DNA from: Stromatinia cepivora
Taxonomy: Eukaryota; Ascomycota; Leotiomycetes; Helotiales; Sclerotiniaceae
Direction of reading: 5' to 3'
Length of the DNA: 64,000 nucleotides
Assembly: GCA_014898415.1 (NCBI GenBank)
Contig: RCTD01000009.1
Location: forward strand, 1,426,001-1,490,000
Shown piece after piece: positions 34,972 through 46,052 of this stretch. How positions within the stretch are numbered: position 1 is the first letter of the stretch; every line of letters starts with the position of its first letter. The notes under the pieces were generated by a model that was given only the letters and a program-made list of their open reading frames with translations, made no database searches and was not told where the DNA came from. The translations under genes were made by a program, and so were the position numbers.

Positions 34972-35537
34972 TTATATATCAACGCCAATGCTCCAAGGCT
35001 TTCTCACCGCGCAGTTGTCCTACCATATCGTATGTAGGGGGCTCATGGTGTTAGGACCGTTAGGTAGATGTTAAGATTATTGAATGGTGCCTATATAGTC
35101 TTTGCACAGACAAATTTCCAAGTTAGGGAGCCAGGGAGCTTGGAAACGTAATTGGACGTCTGAAAAGGAATGAAATGGACATGGAATATCAGCCTATTAG
35201 TCAAGAACAACGACCTAATATGGTTTGGATTTACATCTGCAATGCTGCACTCCGACCCCAAAGAATTCGGATGGAAGGTACGTGGGTTGTACTTTGTGAC
35301 CATTAATTAACCTATCATGTTCTCATCTTCCTTTTTCACCTACAATATTCTCTTGGATTTGCAGTCACAACATGAATTTGTTGTACAGCTCCACCATTCA
35401 TACTTTTTTACTTGTACCTCGAGCGGCTGATCAAAGAGAGATGTCGTGTAACATGTTGAATGATAAGATGGCGAAATATCCTTTGCAGAAATATTTATGG
35501 AGGCTCGATAACCTTATCATCTAACTGATTTTTGTCT

Positions 35538-36750
35538 ATGAACGCAGTCATGCCGAATGAAATTGCTCAACATACGACGACTGCTGCTCTGGTGGTTACG
35601 ATATTAGCAGCTATAGCTGTCGCCCTTCGATTCTTAACACGACGATTAACTAAAGCTGGTATTGAGGCGGATGATTGGTGGATTTTGATTGGTCTGCTGT
35701 TAATGGTTATACTTGGTAGTCTCCTCCTCTATGGTATGTGATAAAATAATGGTAGTTCCGTATCTCAACATAGCCATAACCAATTGTCCTAGGCATTAAA
35801 TCAGACCCAAACGGTGGCGAGACAATCGATCGCGACTCTCCAACTTTCGATTATGCTCCTCATGTCATATATCTTAAAGTGTCATGGGCATGCGCCATCC
35901 TTTACTTTTCTGTTGTGACAGCTATCAAAATCTCCATCCTTCTAATGTACCGTCGCATATTTTCCACTAGTTTGGTACGTTCGTATCGGTCCTTCATGGG
36001 TTTGGTTATGTTATGGTGGTTAGCTGGTACTATCGTTACGTTTATCAGCTGTATCCCATCGAAAAGATTCTGGGTTGGACCTTCCGCAGGCGGCTGGTGT
36101 TTCGATTTCAACATCTATTGGATGGTTATGGGTCTGATAGAAATTTTGATCGATATTGGCATCTTGGTATTGCCAATAGGTGTCGTTGTTGGACTTCAAA
36201 TGCTAAATTCCCAGAAAGTATTGGTTGGAGGTATCTTCCTCCTTGGAAGTTTGTAAGTGTACCTGAGTTCTTCTCCTGTGTCTGTTCATACTAACACCAT
36301 CAAAGTGTCATCGTCACAGGCATTGTACGTGTGGTCCTTGGATATGCACCTGGTAGTCAAAATGTCGACTTTCCTAGAGCAGAACTATGGTCCGCTGTCC
36401 ACGTTGGAATGGCAATAGTCTGTGCTTGTCTCCCAAACTTTCGTCCACTTTTAAATCGCATCACTGCATCAGCTCGTCGTCTCTATGGTTCCGCTATCAC
36501 GAGTGATAGAGATCCTAATACAAGTGGTTCCAGTGGAGGCCGGAGCGCAGCGTCGAAAAACAAAAAACCAGCGGAATTGATGACATTGGGTAATATTCGG
36601 CGTCAAAGGCCGAATGCCTTTGAAGATACAAGTGTAGACACAACGCGATTGACGATGAATGAAAGTGGAGAATCAGAGTCATTCCATTATGCAGAATTCG
36701 TAGCCGAGGGAATAGATGAATCAAGACCTAGAGGAATTAATGAAGTATGA
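35538..36750 (+). CDS. Rhodopsin-fold integral membrane protein (PTH11-like, no CFEM domain)
   Basis: Three exons: 35538-35733, 35793-36252 and 36306-36750; 366 aa. Seven membrane segments can be followed: TTTAALVVTILAAIAVALRF, DDWWILIGLLLMVILGSLLL, ACAILYFSVVTAIKISILLMY, GLVMLWWLAGTIVTFISCI, YWMVMGLIEILIDIGILVLPI, KVLVGGIFLLGSFVIVTGIVRVV and LWSAVHVGMAIVCACLPNFRPL. The motifs RRLTKAGIEADDWW, KISILLMYRRIF and the LPNFRPLL end are hallmarks of the fungal rhodopsin-domain family, with a polar cytosolic tail after residue 280. Members of this expanded family include the PTH11 surface-sensing receptors, but most are uncharacterised. Ligand and signalling partner are unknown. A second in-frame Met lies at 35550. 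Confidence 0.88.
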
Positions 36751-37722
36751 TAGTCCAGACTCATTTTAGACAATTGAATCCTTTCTCTCCCATCGCTTGA
36801 TAAGATTGAAAACTTTTATGAGAACATGGAAATTGAAAATGCCATGGAAAGTCTGATGTTGAGAGAAATCTATTGGAAAGAATGCAAATATATAAGAAAC
36901 TTGTTCTTGGTGGATACTTCTTACCAAAAACGGCCAACTCCCACGCGCCAGAATAGTTTAGTGCGACGCAGGGTTCAGGCTCACACCCACGACACGTGAT
37001 CGGGCCGTTTGAAGTGGACTTAGCAAACGATCGAGCTTACAACTTCAGTCGCAGGTACGAGGGTTAATGCTTCATTCATATATCTTTTCTTTTCCTGGCT
37101 TCAAGTTCTATTGATGAGTAGCTCAGTGATGTTCGCCAGTCAGGACCAACTGATTGTCGAAACTCATCAATGCTGATGTGACTACTCGATTCAAATCAAC
37201 AGTAAGCCATACCAATGAAGCTTGTCGAAGTTACCATCAGGACAATGTTTAGAATGATGTTTATTGACCTTCTCACTTGACTAAGAGAGTGTAGTAACAA
37301 TGACTAAGAAATAGATACAAGAACGACTGATGTCGAATGTGGAGGAAGCCAGGATGCATCTTTCATCTTTCCGGCTCTTTGACCATCTGCTCTCAGACAA
37401 ACGCCACAAGTTACACCCTCAGACTCTCCAGACTTCGATGGATATTTCCTAGAATATCTTACCTACTCCTTGGTATCGATGATGCTCATTGCTTCAATGG
37501 TCTCTCACAAATGATATACTAATAATGTGCATCGGATAGGTGATTGGTGGTTGTGTTATTCTAGTAGCGTAAAGGGGTTTCTTTGAATGACTACAGTTTG
37601 ATGATTACTGCTGTTATTCTTCTGATCAACCATATAGCTTGGGACAATTTGGGTCCCAATAGTGTGGTTTCTATATCTGTGCTTCCCGGGCAGGTTTTGA
37701 GTTCCGGCTAGAGCTTGGATAC
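36751..37722. other. Intergenic, expected site of the missing MFS N-terminus
   Basis: About 1 kb where the first half of the downstream MFS gene should lie, but no transporter-like frame could be read. Stop codons interrupt every frame. A few words close to the MFS block (37650-37722) may be decayed coding sequence. Confidence 0.45.
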
Positions 37723-39183
37723 TTGTGCACAAAGGGTATGGCCGGTGTCGCTGCCCTTCCAGAAACCCTCACTATCGTTCCCATGGCTATGATCCTCGGA
37801 ATCATTGCAGCAAAAACAGGAACATATCGTTGGGGTCTATGGTTCGGATGGGCTATGACAGCTTTCGGCTGTGGTATGCTGTATCTTCTTGATGTTGGGA
37901 CTCCAGTTGTTGCGTGGGTTTTCTTGATGCTTGGAAGTGGTATTGGTATAGGCCTTTTGTATCCAGCTATGAGTTTGGCTATTCAAGCTTCGACTCCGCC
38001 GGAGGATGCTGCTACTGCGGCGGGGTTGTTCACGTTCTTTCGTGCCTTTGGTCAAACTGTTGGTGTTGCGATGTAAGTTCTTTGTCTTTTTTTCCTCGTA
38101 TCTTTGTCCTTTCTTCGATGACTCCAGCGTTTGTTTCTCGGTTGCTCGCCTAGTGGTTTGCCTTTTTCCCTCCTACGTTTGTAATCTTTTAATCGACAAT
38201 GCAGCGATTACATCCGCTGTTGCTTGGTTCCTGCCAGTCCGCTGGTATTTCTATTGCCGTTTATCCTGGACAATCTACGCACGTTGCCATCAAGTCTGGC
38301 GTCGCTTGTTCTGCCTCTGACACATCTACCGTTGTCACAGGTTGAAGTGCAGCCGCCACAATGCAAGGTCTTCCTTTTGATTGCTGTTTTTTACAATGAG
38401 TAATGAATCGAATTGGCTCTCCATTCTTATCCAAACTTCTTGTCTATGCAAACAAGCTTATGAATTAAGCCCATTCCCAGCTCACGTACATCCTGTTTAA
38501 GCAAGCCTCCTTTAATCCTTTTTGTTTTCACAGCTTTTCAATTGTCCGTTCGGATTGTGACTATACTAACAGCAGTCAGTGGAGGTGTCATATTCCAAAA
38601 TCGAATGCTTTCCGAACTCAGAGCCATCCCAGACTTCACCATACTCGCAGCACAGTTTGGGTATACTCTTGAAAAAGCGGTTGTGGATGCAGTGGCTTTG
38701 ATTCCCTTGATCAATGCTCTGCCACCTGATACTTCGGAAGTGGTAGAGTTCAGGCTTGTTTCCGCAAAATCGATCAAGACCATTTGGATTGTCATGTGTA
38801 TATTTGCTGTTTCTGGATTCATCGCCAGTTGCTTTGTTAAAGGCTATGATCTTGATCAAGCTCTTGTGACAGATCAAGGCTTTGCAATTGGCGTGAAGAA
38901 GGTCGATCCCGAGAAATTAGAAATCGATACGAAGGCGAATGACTTGGAGAAGGTTGAGCTGTCTGCCGAACAAAAAGTCATAGATTCCTGTCATTCAAAG
39001 AACGTATCTGACGAAAAGGAGATTAACAATGTGAGTGAATGGGGCAAGTCCGACTTGTTCGGCAATCGAAAAAGTGCTGTGCGGGATGGTTTAGAGAAGT
39101 TGAAGCTTTCTGCGAGAGGGGAAAGCGAATATTCAACGATGTCGAAGAAAGACAGCTGCCTTATGTTTGGAAAAGATTATTAG
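37723..39183 (+). pseudogene. MFS drug-type transporter, C-terminal half only
   Basis: Two coding blocks, 37723-38072 and 38580-39183, join in frame (VGVA-IGGVIFQNRM) with a GTAAGT donor, an ACTAAC branch word and a CAG acceptor, across a 507-nt gap that is very large for this genome. The first block has GVAALPETLTIVPMAMILG and helices ending RAFGQTVGVA. The second has GGVIFQNRMLSEL, a final helix (IVMCIFAVSGFIASCF) and an acidic tail starting KGYDLDQALVTDQGF. These match the last six or so helices of fungal 14-helix multidrug/toxin efflux transporters. No N-terminal helices or start codon could be found upstream, and frames just before 37723 contain stops. I treat it as a 5'-decayed gene. 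Confidence 0.7.
38180..38370 (+). pseudogene. Possible decayed secreted-protein (CFEM-like) fragment inside the MFS intron
   Basis: Within the oversized gap of the MFS gene, two overlapping frames read DNAAITSAV and then CQSAGISIAVYPGQSTHVA followed by Ser/Thr/Ala-rich sequence, interrupted by a TGA. The wording resembles the end of a CFEM domain and the start of its Ser/Thr-rich tail, as in fungal extracellular GPI-anchored proteins. The fragment changes frame once and lacks the full cysteine pattern, so the identification is tentative. Confidence 0.3.
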
Positions 39184-39721
39184 CTGGAAATTTTTTATAT
39201 CTGTGGACAAGACAATATTGATTTTTTTCCACTGACTGTGTTTCTGTTAATTCTCCAAATCGTTTCTTCTCGAAACAAATTCATACACCGCCTCAATGGT
39301 AATGAATTCTTAGTACGATTCAAATTTATACATAGGCACATGGATGGTAAACCAATTTTCTTTAGACATATCAAGTAAACCAACACTCACAAAGCCAATC
39401 AAATAATTCCTGAACCATCCGGATTCAAATTTTTCGTCCCCTTCTTTTCAAAATGAATAAACATACAATTCCTTGCACCTATCAAATTCAATACATCTTC
39501 TATATCTAGATCCGGAATTGTCTTAGCGTCTAATTGGCTCGCTAATCGGAAACCTTTTGCTTGTTTATCCGGTTGCTTCTCTTGACAACCGTTCCTCTCC
39601 AGATCCTCTCCTCTTAATTTCATTTTCCAAATTTACAATTTCAATATACAACCCACAAATTTTATTACAAACCGCCTCGCGCATCTTGGGGATCTCCATT
39701 ATATTTGGATATCTCATCAAC

Positions 39722-42416
39722 ATGGACAACATACCACCTAGGAGGTCAATCCCCCATGGGGATTCCTTCAAGCCTCCACCAACAAGGAGAGTAAAAAACG
39801 GCGAACGTCGTAGAGTCACTCAAGCATGTGACCAATGTAGAACGTAAGCTTTCCAAACTCACTTCCCCCCTTCGTTCCACATACAATCACGTGGTGGCAT
39901 GAGAGGTTTTTGGTAGTCTTGTTAATAATTGTACAGCGCAAAACAAAAGTGTTCTGGAAATACACCTTGCGTGAATTGTATCACGGATCGATTATCATGC
40001 TCATACGACCTCCCCTACACCCGTGGCCGCAGACTCCAAATAAAACCGAATCCAGCTGTGGAGCAAAACCCGAGATATCCAAGCTTCAACAATGGACCCA
40101 TCTCAATCAATCATGGCTCTTTTCAACAACAAGATCAGAGAGTAATACTACCAATGCTTGGACCAAATGGCGAGGTTCTACCACCTACACAGATGATGGC
40201 ACCATATCAACAACAATTCAACAATAGCTCGAATGCTACTTTCTTTCAAGGAGCCCAGCAAAGATTTGATATGCCACTCAAAGGTTCCCCTGTTCCGGTT
40301 TCTGCATTTGGTGATTTACCAATGCCGATTGGTCGGGCTGGAATTGTTGCTCTACCAAATAAAGATGTTGGTGCTAGACTAGTTGCAACTTATTTTGAAA
40401 AAGTTTCTCCTAGCTTACTCTTCCTTCACAGACCGAGTATCGAAAGCTGGACTATGGATATGCTCTCTGATGGTGGCTATATTTTGCACAAAAATGAGCT
40501 CAAAAGCAGGAATGCGGCCGTTTTTTTGATATTTGCTTCAGCTCAGGCTTACAACGCGGGCCCAGAACCATCAGATACAAGGTCAGCGAACCAACTCCTT
40601 CTAGTCCTTTTGCTAATATTTCTATCACCAACAGCATGCTACATTTCCAATTGGCAGACGAGCAATTACAATCCGAAACTGGTCCACCCCAGCTCTCTAG
40701 CCTTCAAGCTCGACTCCTACAATGCTACTATCTTCTAGCCAGAGGCAGGATCAATCAATGCTGGAGCACTTTTGGCACCGTCGTCGGCTTAATATTTGCA
40801 CTCGGAATACACAGAAAGCATAGCCAGGAAGATGTAATTAGTCTGATTGATATTGAATGTCAGAAGCGAGTTTTCTGGGCAGCTTTCACTCTGGATAAAC
40901 ACTTAAGTTATGCCTTACATCGACCACAACTTATTGAGCTAGAAAATACTGATCAGGTAAGCTATTCCTTTCCATTAGCCAACATGTCAATCTCCCCCAT
41001 ATTTTTTGTTATGCAAGTCTGTTTGTCGTTGTTTAGTTTTATTGCTGGCCCCTTTCTTTGAGCAAGGGTGTCTGCAATTCCACTAGGTAAGGGGTCAAAC
41101 CATCTACTTAGTTGACAATTGGTCATCAACTTCACTGTGGTCTTCGGGCAGATAAAAATATCTTTGTTCACTCTCAGATGACATGGCGGCATGATAAACT
41201 TGCTCAAATGAAAAAGTTTACTAATAAGCTGATTAGGATATGCCAAAGCTCATCAATGACAAACAATCTAGATCTACCTTTCTCATGCCTGCTTCTGGAG
41301 ATACTCTATCTAAGAACCTTGCATCCAATCTCCAAATTGAGTAATTATTCTTTCTTCTGTTGACTTGAGTATTATTGCTAATTGATTTGGACAGACTTGC
41401 AATCATTATCAGTAAAATCCTAAAGAATATCTATGGAATTCGAAAACCCGACATCAAGAGACATTTAGAACTAGCCAAGGCTTATAGGGATAATGACCTG
41501 AAGACCTGGAAACAGAAAGCCGCTCTTTTGATCGATGCCGACCCCCAAACTTTGTCCGAGATATACAAGTTTCAAAGAACAGAGCTCCTGTTGGCATATA
41601 ACCACACCCATGTTCTTTTGTTTCGTGATTTCATCCTCGACCCGGCAACCAATGATGAAAATCTCATGGATGAAATTGATGGAATGATAAGTGATCTTGT
41701 GGATGCTTGTAAGGATATTTATGAAATCATTGAGCCACATCCAGAACACTGGACCCGAACTCCGCCCTATGGATCCGTTGCATCATTGCCATATCGAAGT
41801 GCTTGGGTAACTTTCGTTTCTCTATTCCTCCCTCCCTTACTCTTCCAAACCACCAACGTCCTTCCTCCTAGCCTTTCTTTCTTTCTCTTAAGCTGGATAC
41901 AAAACTAATAACCTCCATATAAAAAACCAGTTCACACAATACGTCATGTACTCCGCCGCAGTAGTCACCTACATGATGAGTCAGCAAGACCCAGCATCCT
42001 CAACCCAATCCAGCAGCATGGTCCTAAAGAAATCTCGACTCCTGCACGAAGCTCTCAGAACCATTGCACAACCCGGTACATTTATCGCTCAATGTGTTTC
42101 CGTATTGGACGAATTAAAAGATGCTGCCGATGAAGCTATTAAGCATCATTTATCTATAAAAGGCAAGGCGAGGATTGCGGGAAACGAGGAGAATGGTGAA
42201 GGTAGTGAGTATGAGGATGCGGTCGTTGACGTTAGTAGTGATGATGGTAGTCTTTGTTTAGGCGGTAGTCCGGATGGCTATGGGGGAGAGGACACGGATA
42301 TGGGTATGGGTATGCACGGAAATGGAGGTGATGCGTATGATGGGAGAATTCCCATCATGAAACGTATTAAAGACTGGGGTTTTTCGAGACTCACGGGCTA
42401 TCATATTCGAGGTTGA
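39722..42416 (+). CDS. Zn2Cys6 fungal transcription factor, middle linker unresolved
   Basis: Readable exons: 39722-39843, 39937-40581, 40635-40956, about 41396-41806 and 41931-42416. The zinc cluster CDQCRTAKQKCSGNTPCVNC... spans intron 1 and is preceded by a basic stretch (RRVKNGERRRVT). The fungal-specific transcription factor domain follows, with LLQCYYLLARGRINQCWSTFGTVVGLIFALGIHR and CQKRVFWAAFTLDKHLSYALHRP. The block from LAIIISKILKNIYGIRK on is the normal continuation. Between 40957 and 41395 I could not assemble a continuous reading; this may hold small exons, an insertion or decay. The C-terminal 60 residues are acidic and Gly/Asp-rich. It may regulate the adjacent transporter or monooxygenase, but nothing in the sequence proves this. 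Confidence 0.75.
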
Positions 42417-43748
42417 TGGATTTTGCATGAGATTATTGAGCTTTATGATGGCAGGTCGATGTTTCTATGTCTTGGTCGTTGATTTTGACTTTGACTTTGA
42501 CTTGAAACAATACCCATCGTATATCTCATTCCTTACTTTTCCATATCTATTTTCAAGGTTGGGTTGGGTTGGAATGGGTTGGGGCGGGATTTTTTTACAG
42601 CGAGGGCATTACATGAGGGACATCTGCATCTGCATCTGCATAAGCGTCATTTTCCCGGGTTTGTTTTTGGCATCACACCAATCTATTTGTTTTTTTTGGG
42701 CGGGCGGCGGGCAGGCGCAGAAAAAGCATATGACTAGGAGATACCCATTATTGTATTACTTTACGTTGCGTTGCGGTATGAGATCAACGGGTTTGTGTTT
42801 GTATTTGCGAGGGTGATGAGTCAAAATTTGATAGGGGACTTGGGAATGAGGGAATGAATAAAAATTAAAACCAATGATTTATTATTTAGGGGGCATGTGT
42901 AAGCCATGAGCAAGTAATTTGATGTTTTGCTGCGAGTGGTGATGAGGATGAGTGATGAGTGAGTAAGTGAGTGAGTGATTGATAATGAGTGGTGAGTAAT
43001 GGGTGAGTGCTTGATGATACAATAATGAAAGCTCCAATCAAACCCGATGATCTTCTTATTGATATTGTAAGATATCTGAAGGGAAGATAAGGAACTCTAG
43101 AGCAGCTGAAAAAATGGAAAGGAAGGAGAGAGAAGTGGGAAGATACGAAGAGATAAAGTTCGTCAAAGGGCATTTCAGATGCTGTCTTTCTAAATAAATA
43201 TTGGTACTTCATTTGGGTCAAGCAAATGAGTTATTCTTGACTTCTAGATATCTACACATTTGACTTGGATATAGTATGAGATATGGGGTGGGAGGAATCT
43301 ACCATATTAGGGGGAGAGACAGTTAAGAAGATTGAGTGCTATTGCCAGTGTAGAAAGAAAGGGCAAGGAAGGTGATGGTGTCACTTGAGTAAGATATAAG
43401 GTAAATTCAAGCCCTTTCTGGTTGGATATATGCTGGGATGGAATGATTCATGCTGATTTACTGGATGAATTGAGGGGGAGAAGGTTGTGGAAACGGGTAG
43501 GTAAGATGGGATGCGATGCGATGGGACGCTGAATGGTGAGGATGCGATGAGGTCGGACGACAAGGGAGGAAATGGAGGAGAAGCTAAGAGGAGGGGAAAG
43601 AAGAGAAGAAAAGGAAGACAAGGAAATGGAAGAGAAAAAAAGAAGAGAAGAAAGTGTAAAGGGAGCCGAGTGCAACGTTTCAAAAGCATTATCATCAATA
43701 ATGGTCAAAAAAGGGGCCCGATTCGATCATGAATGTAGCTCCTGCTCC
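42417..43748. other. Intergenic, low complexity
   Basis: No gene recognised. Contains GACTTT repeats near 42484-42502, GCATCT repeats near 42625, GAGT-type repeats near 42950-43010 and a purine-rich stretch near 43565-43660. Confidence 0.55.
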
Positions 43749-44375
43749 TGTTCCGGGCCATTGCGCAAATCCGGGATTCCGAAATCAACGTAGTATATTT
43801 CGAAATGAGCTAGCTTATTGGTGAATACCCTAGCTCATTTACCAATGAGCCCAATATTTGAATGAGCTAGTTGATTATACAATGAACCTGTATATAGGAA
43901 TAATAAGATTATTTACAAATGAGCTAATTAACTTGTAAATATTTTTTATATTCCACTATATTAATTTATAGAAAATTGAAGTTTACAAAGTTTATAAAGA
44001 TTCAACATCATTATTTATTCATTTTATATAATAATATTCTAATTATAATTTATATATTAGTTAAACAATAAATAAAAAAAAGTATTATTATCAAAAGAAA
44101 AAAACAATAATAAGATTGAAAATAGTGTTAATGAGATTGAAAATAGATACGACGATGAAATTATAATTTTTTCCCTTTTATATTAATGTATATACTAATT
44201 TATTAATCAATGAATTAAAATACTGAATATATTATTTTTGTATAAATTTAGTTTATTTGTAAATGCCCTTATTTTTACCATTTTCAGTATCAACTAGTTC
44301 ATTTGACGAACCAGTATATTTCGGAATGAGCTAAGTTGATTTCGGAATATCAAATTTGCGCAATGGCCCGGAACA
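43749..44375. mobile_element. MITE-like element with about 45-bp terminal inverted repeats
   Basis: The left end TGTTCCGGGCCATTGCGCAA reappears exactly in inverted form at the right end (44356-44375). The inverted match continues with few differences through ATTCCGAAATCAAC and then GAGCTA/TATATTTC words, for roughly 45 bases or more. The 627-bp body is AT-rich and has no open frame, so the element is non-autonomous. The word ATGAGCTAG and its variants recur inside near both ends as subterminal repeats. I could not see a clear target-site duplication. The likely class is a TIR DNA transposon derivative; the superfamily cannot be assigned by eye. Confidence 0.82.
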
Positions 44376-46052
44376 ATTCAAATACTCTATTAAAATCACG
44401 TCGTCGTTAGTCATACTAGTATATATTTTTGACACGGAAGCAGTGGGTATTTACTTCTCATCGACGGTAAGCGGTTGAAGCATCTAATTGATTATGGGTA
44501 CGAAACATCGATTTTTGGTATTGTAGATAATTATTTGATTTGTGTATGGCAATTACCTCCATATTATTCTCTTGTCTCAGTAAAGATGCTTGTATGATTC
44601 GCCTATCTCGGCCTGTAGAATACGACACCAGTATATCTCGGTCCGGATCTAAAGCCATATGTGTTCTCTCGGACCAGCCAAGCCTCGAATTGCAAGTCCC
44701 GGAAAATACATAGGACATTCTTGACCAAAAAAAAAACATATATTCAGAACTTTATTTTCGCGGGCAGGTTGGCAAGTAAAATCATATGACCAGATTAATA
44801 TACTTCTTGCTTTCACTATCTATTCATATCCATAAAACAATATGCAGCCGAATAATAATGTATTCTTGAATATATTTCATTACGAGTATATCGGTATATC
44901 AATATCGCTGTAGTAAATTGTGGAGCAATCGCGGATGACAAGGAGGCCTAACCGAAGTGTACCGAGCTACCTCCTATGTACCCACACAAATTGGCGCAAA
45001 AATGTATAACTCTCTTAGAAATGACGTTTTAAATATGTATGGAATTCTCAATTGGAATCCAAACTTTTCGCTGGTGTTATATACGTATGTTCCGGAGTTA
45101 GAAAATTTATTAAATGTAATTTGTAGAGTGGAATGCTTTGGGATTAATTTGAGGTAGAATTTTGGAGTTGGGATTGAGAAATAGAAGTACCGGCAGAGGA
45201 GGAATTTTAGTGGGATGTCGCCCCGAACTTAGCAATGAACACCTTAATTCAAATGGATACAGAGGTGTTAGTAATGAATTCAATTTTGCAGAATCTCAGA
45301 GACTCAATCCTTTAGAGAGAGATATTACCCATAGAATTTTTACATCAAAATTCTGTTTGAATTGCTCGATATCAATATAAATCAAAGGGCCAAAAATCTT
45401 GGAGACGTGTTCTATTTTGGTAGTGTCAAAATGTCAAATCCCGTTCTCCATATTTGACAGGACCCTTCGTGCATGAAGGCTTTAACGATGCTAAATGATA
45501 TCATTCATCCTCGAAAAGGCAAACTCCTACAACACTTAAACAGATCACGAGATCAACCCAACCATTTCGAGAATAAAGCTGGTGATAGTTATGCAAAAAA
45601 GCAAGAAAAAATACTTATCTAAACTCCAAATGGAAATAATGAGTTGCTGAATTGGTCTTTACAATTGAAAGAAGTGGGTTTTCATGGAGGAGAAGCTTCA
45701 GGCGAACGATTTGATTCGCGTAGAGCATCAAACTAACTGGATAATCAACACCTAACGAGAGACGGACTCTCTTCTATCATTTAGCTGCAGCTCTATCATT
45801 GGCCACCCTTACGTTAACCGCGGATATGTTCATCATATATATAGAGGCATGAAGATTTTCCTTTTGTCACTTAAACTCTCATTCGCGGGGAAACTTTTCT
45901 CAAACACTCGGTACGTTGGTAAGAGTTATGAAATAATCGAGATTCGTAGATCAATTACTTGAATGAGTGCTAATGAGCTCTTTTACAGCAACGAATCTTC
46001 GACCTCGACCCCCTACAAGCTTACCGCTATCTTCAGCGTGCCTTGATCAATT
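44376..46052. other. Intergenic between MITE and orphan ORF
   Basis: No recognisable gene in 1.7 kb. Short open frames at 44957-45380 lack any features. The last part is the promoter of the orphan ORF. Confidence 0.5.

Larger units (their letters stand above)
33328..35537. other. Intergenic with AT-rich decayed block
   Basis: No gene. An AT-rich block occupies about 33835-34470 and a GGTA microsatellite lies at 34931-34971. The remainder includes the divergent promoters of the monooxygenase and the PTH11-like gene. Confidence 0.55.

Noticed and set aside
43381..43793. Overlapping open frames with Lys/Glu or Phe/Leu/Ser bias
   Set aside because: Explained by a purine-rich strand; they end at the border of the MITE-like element.
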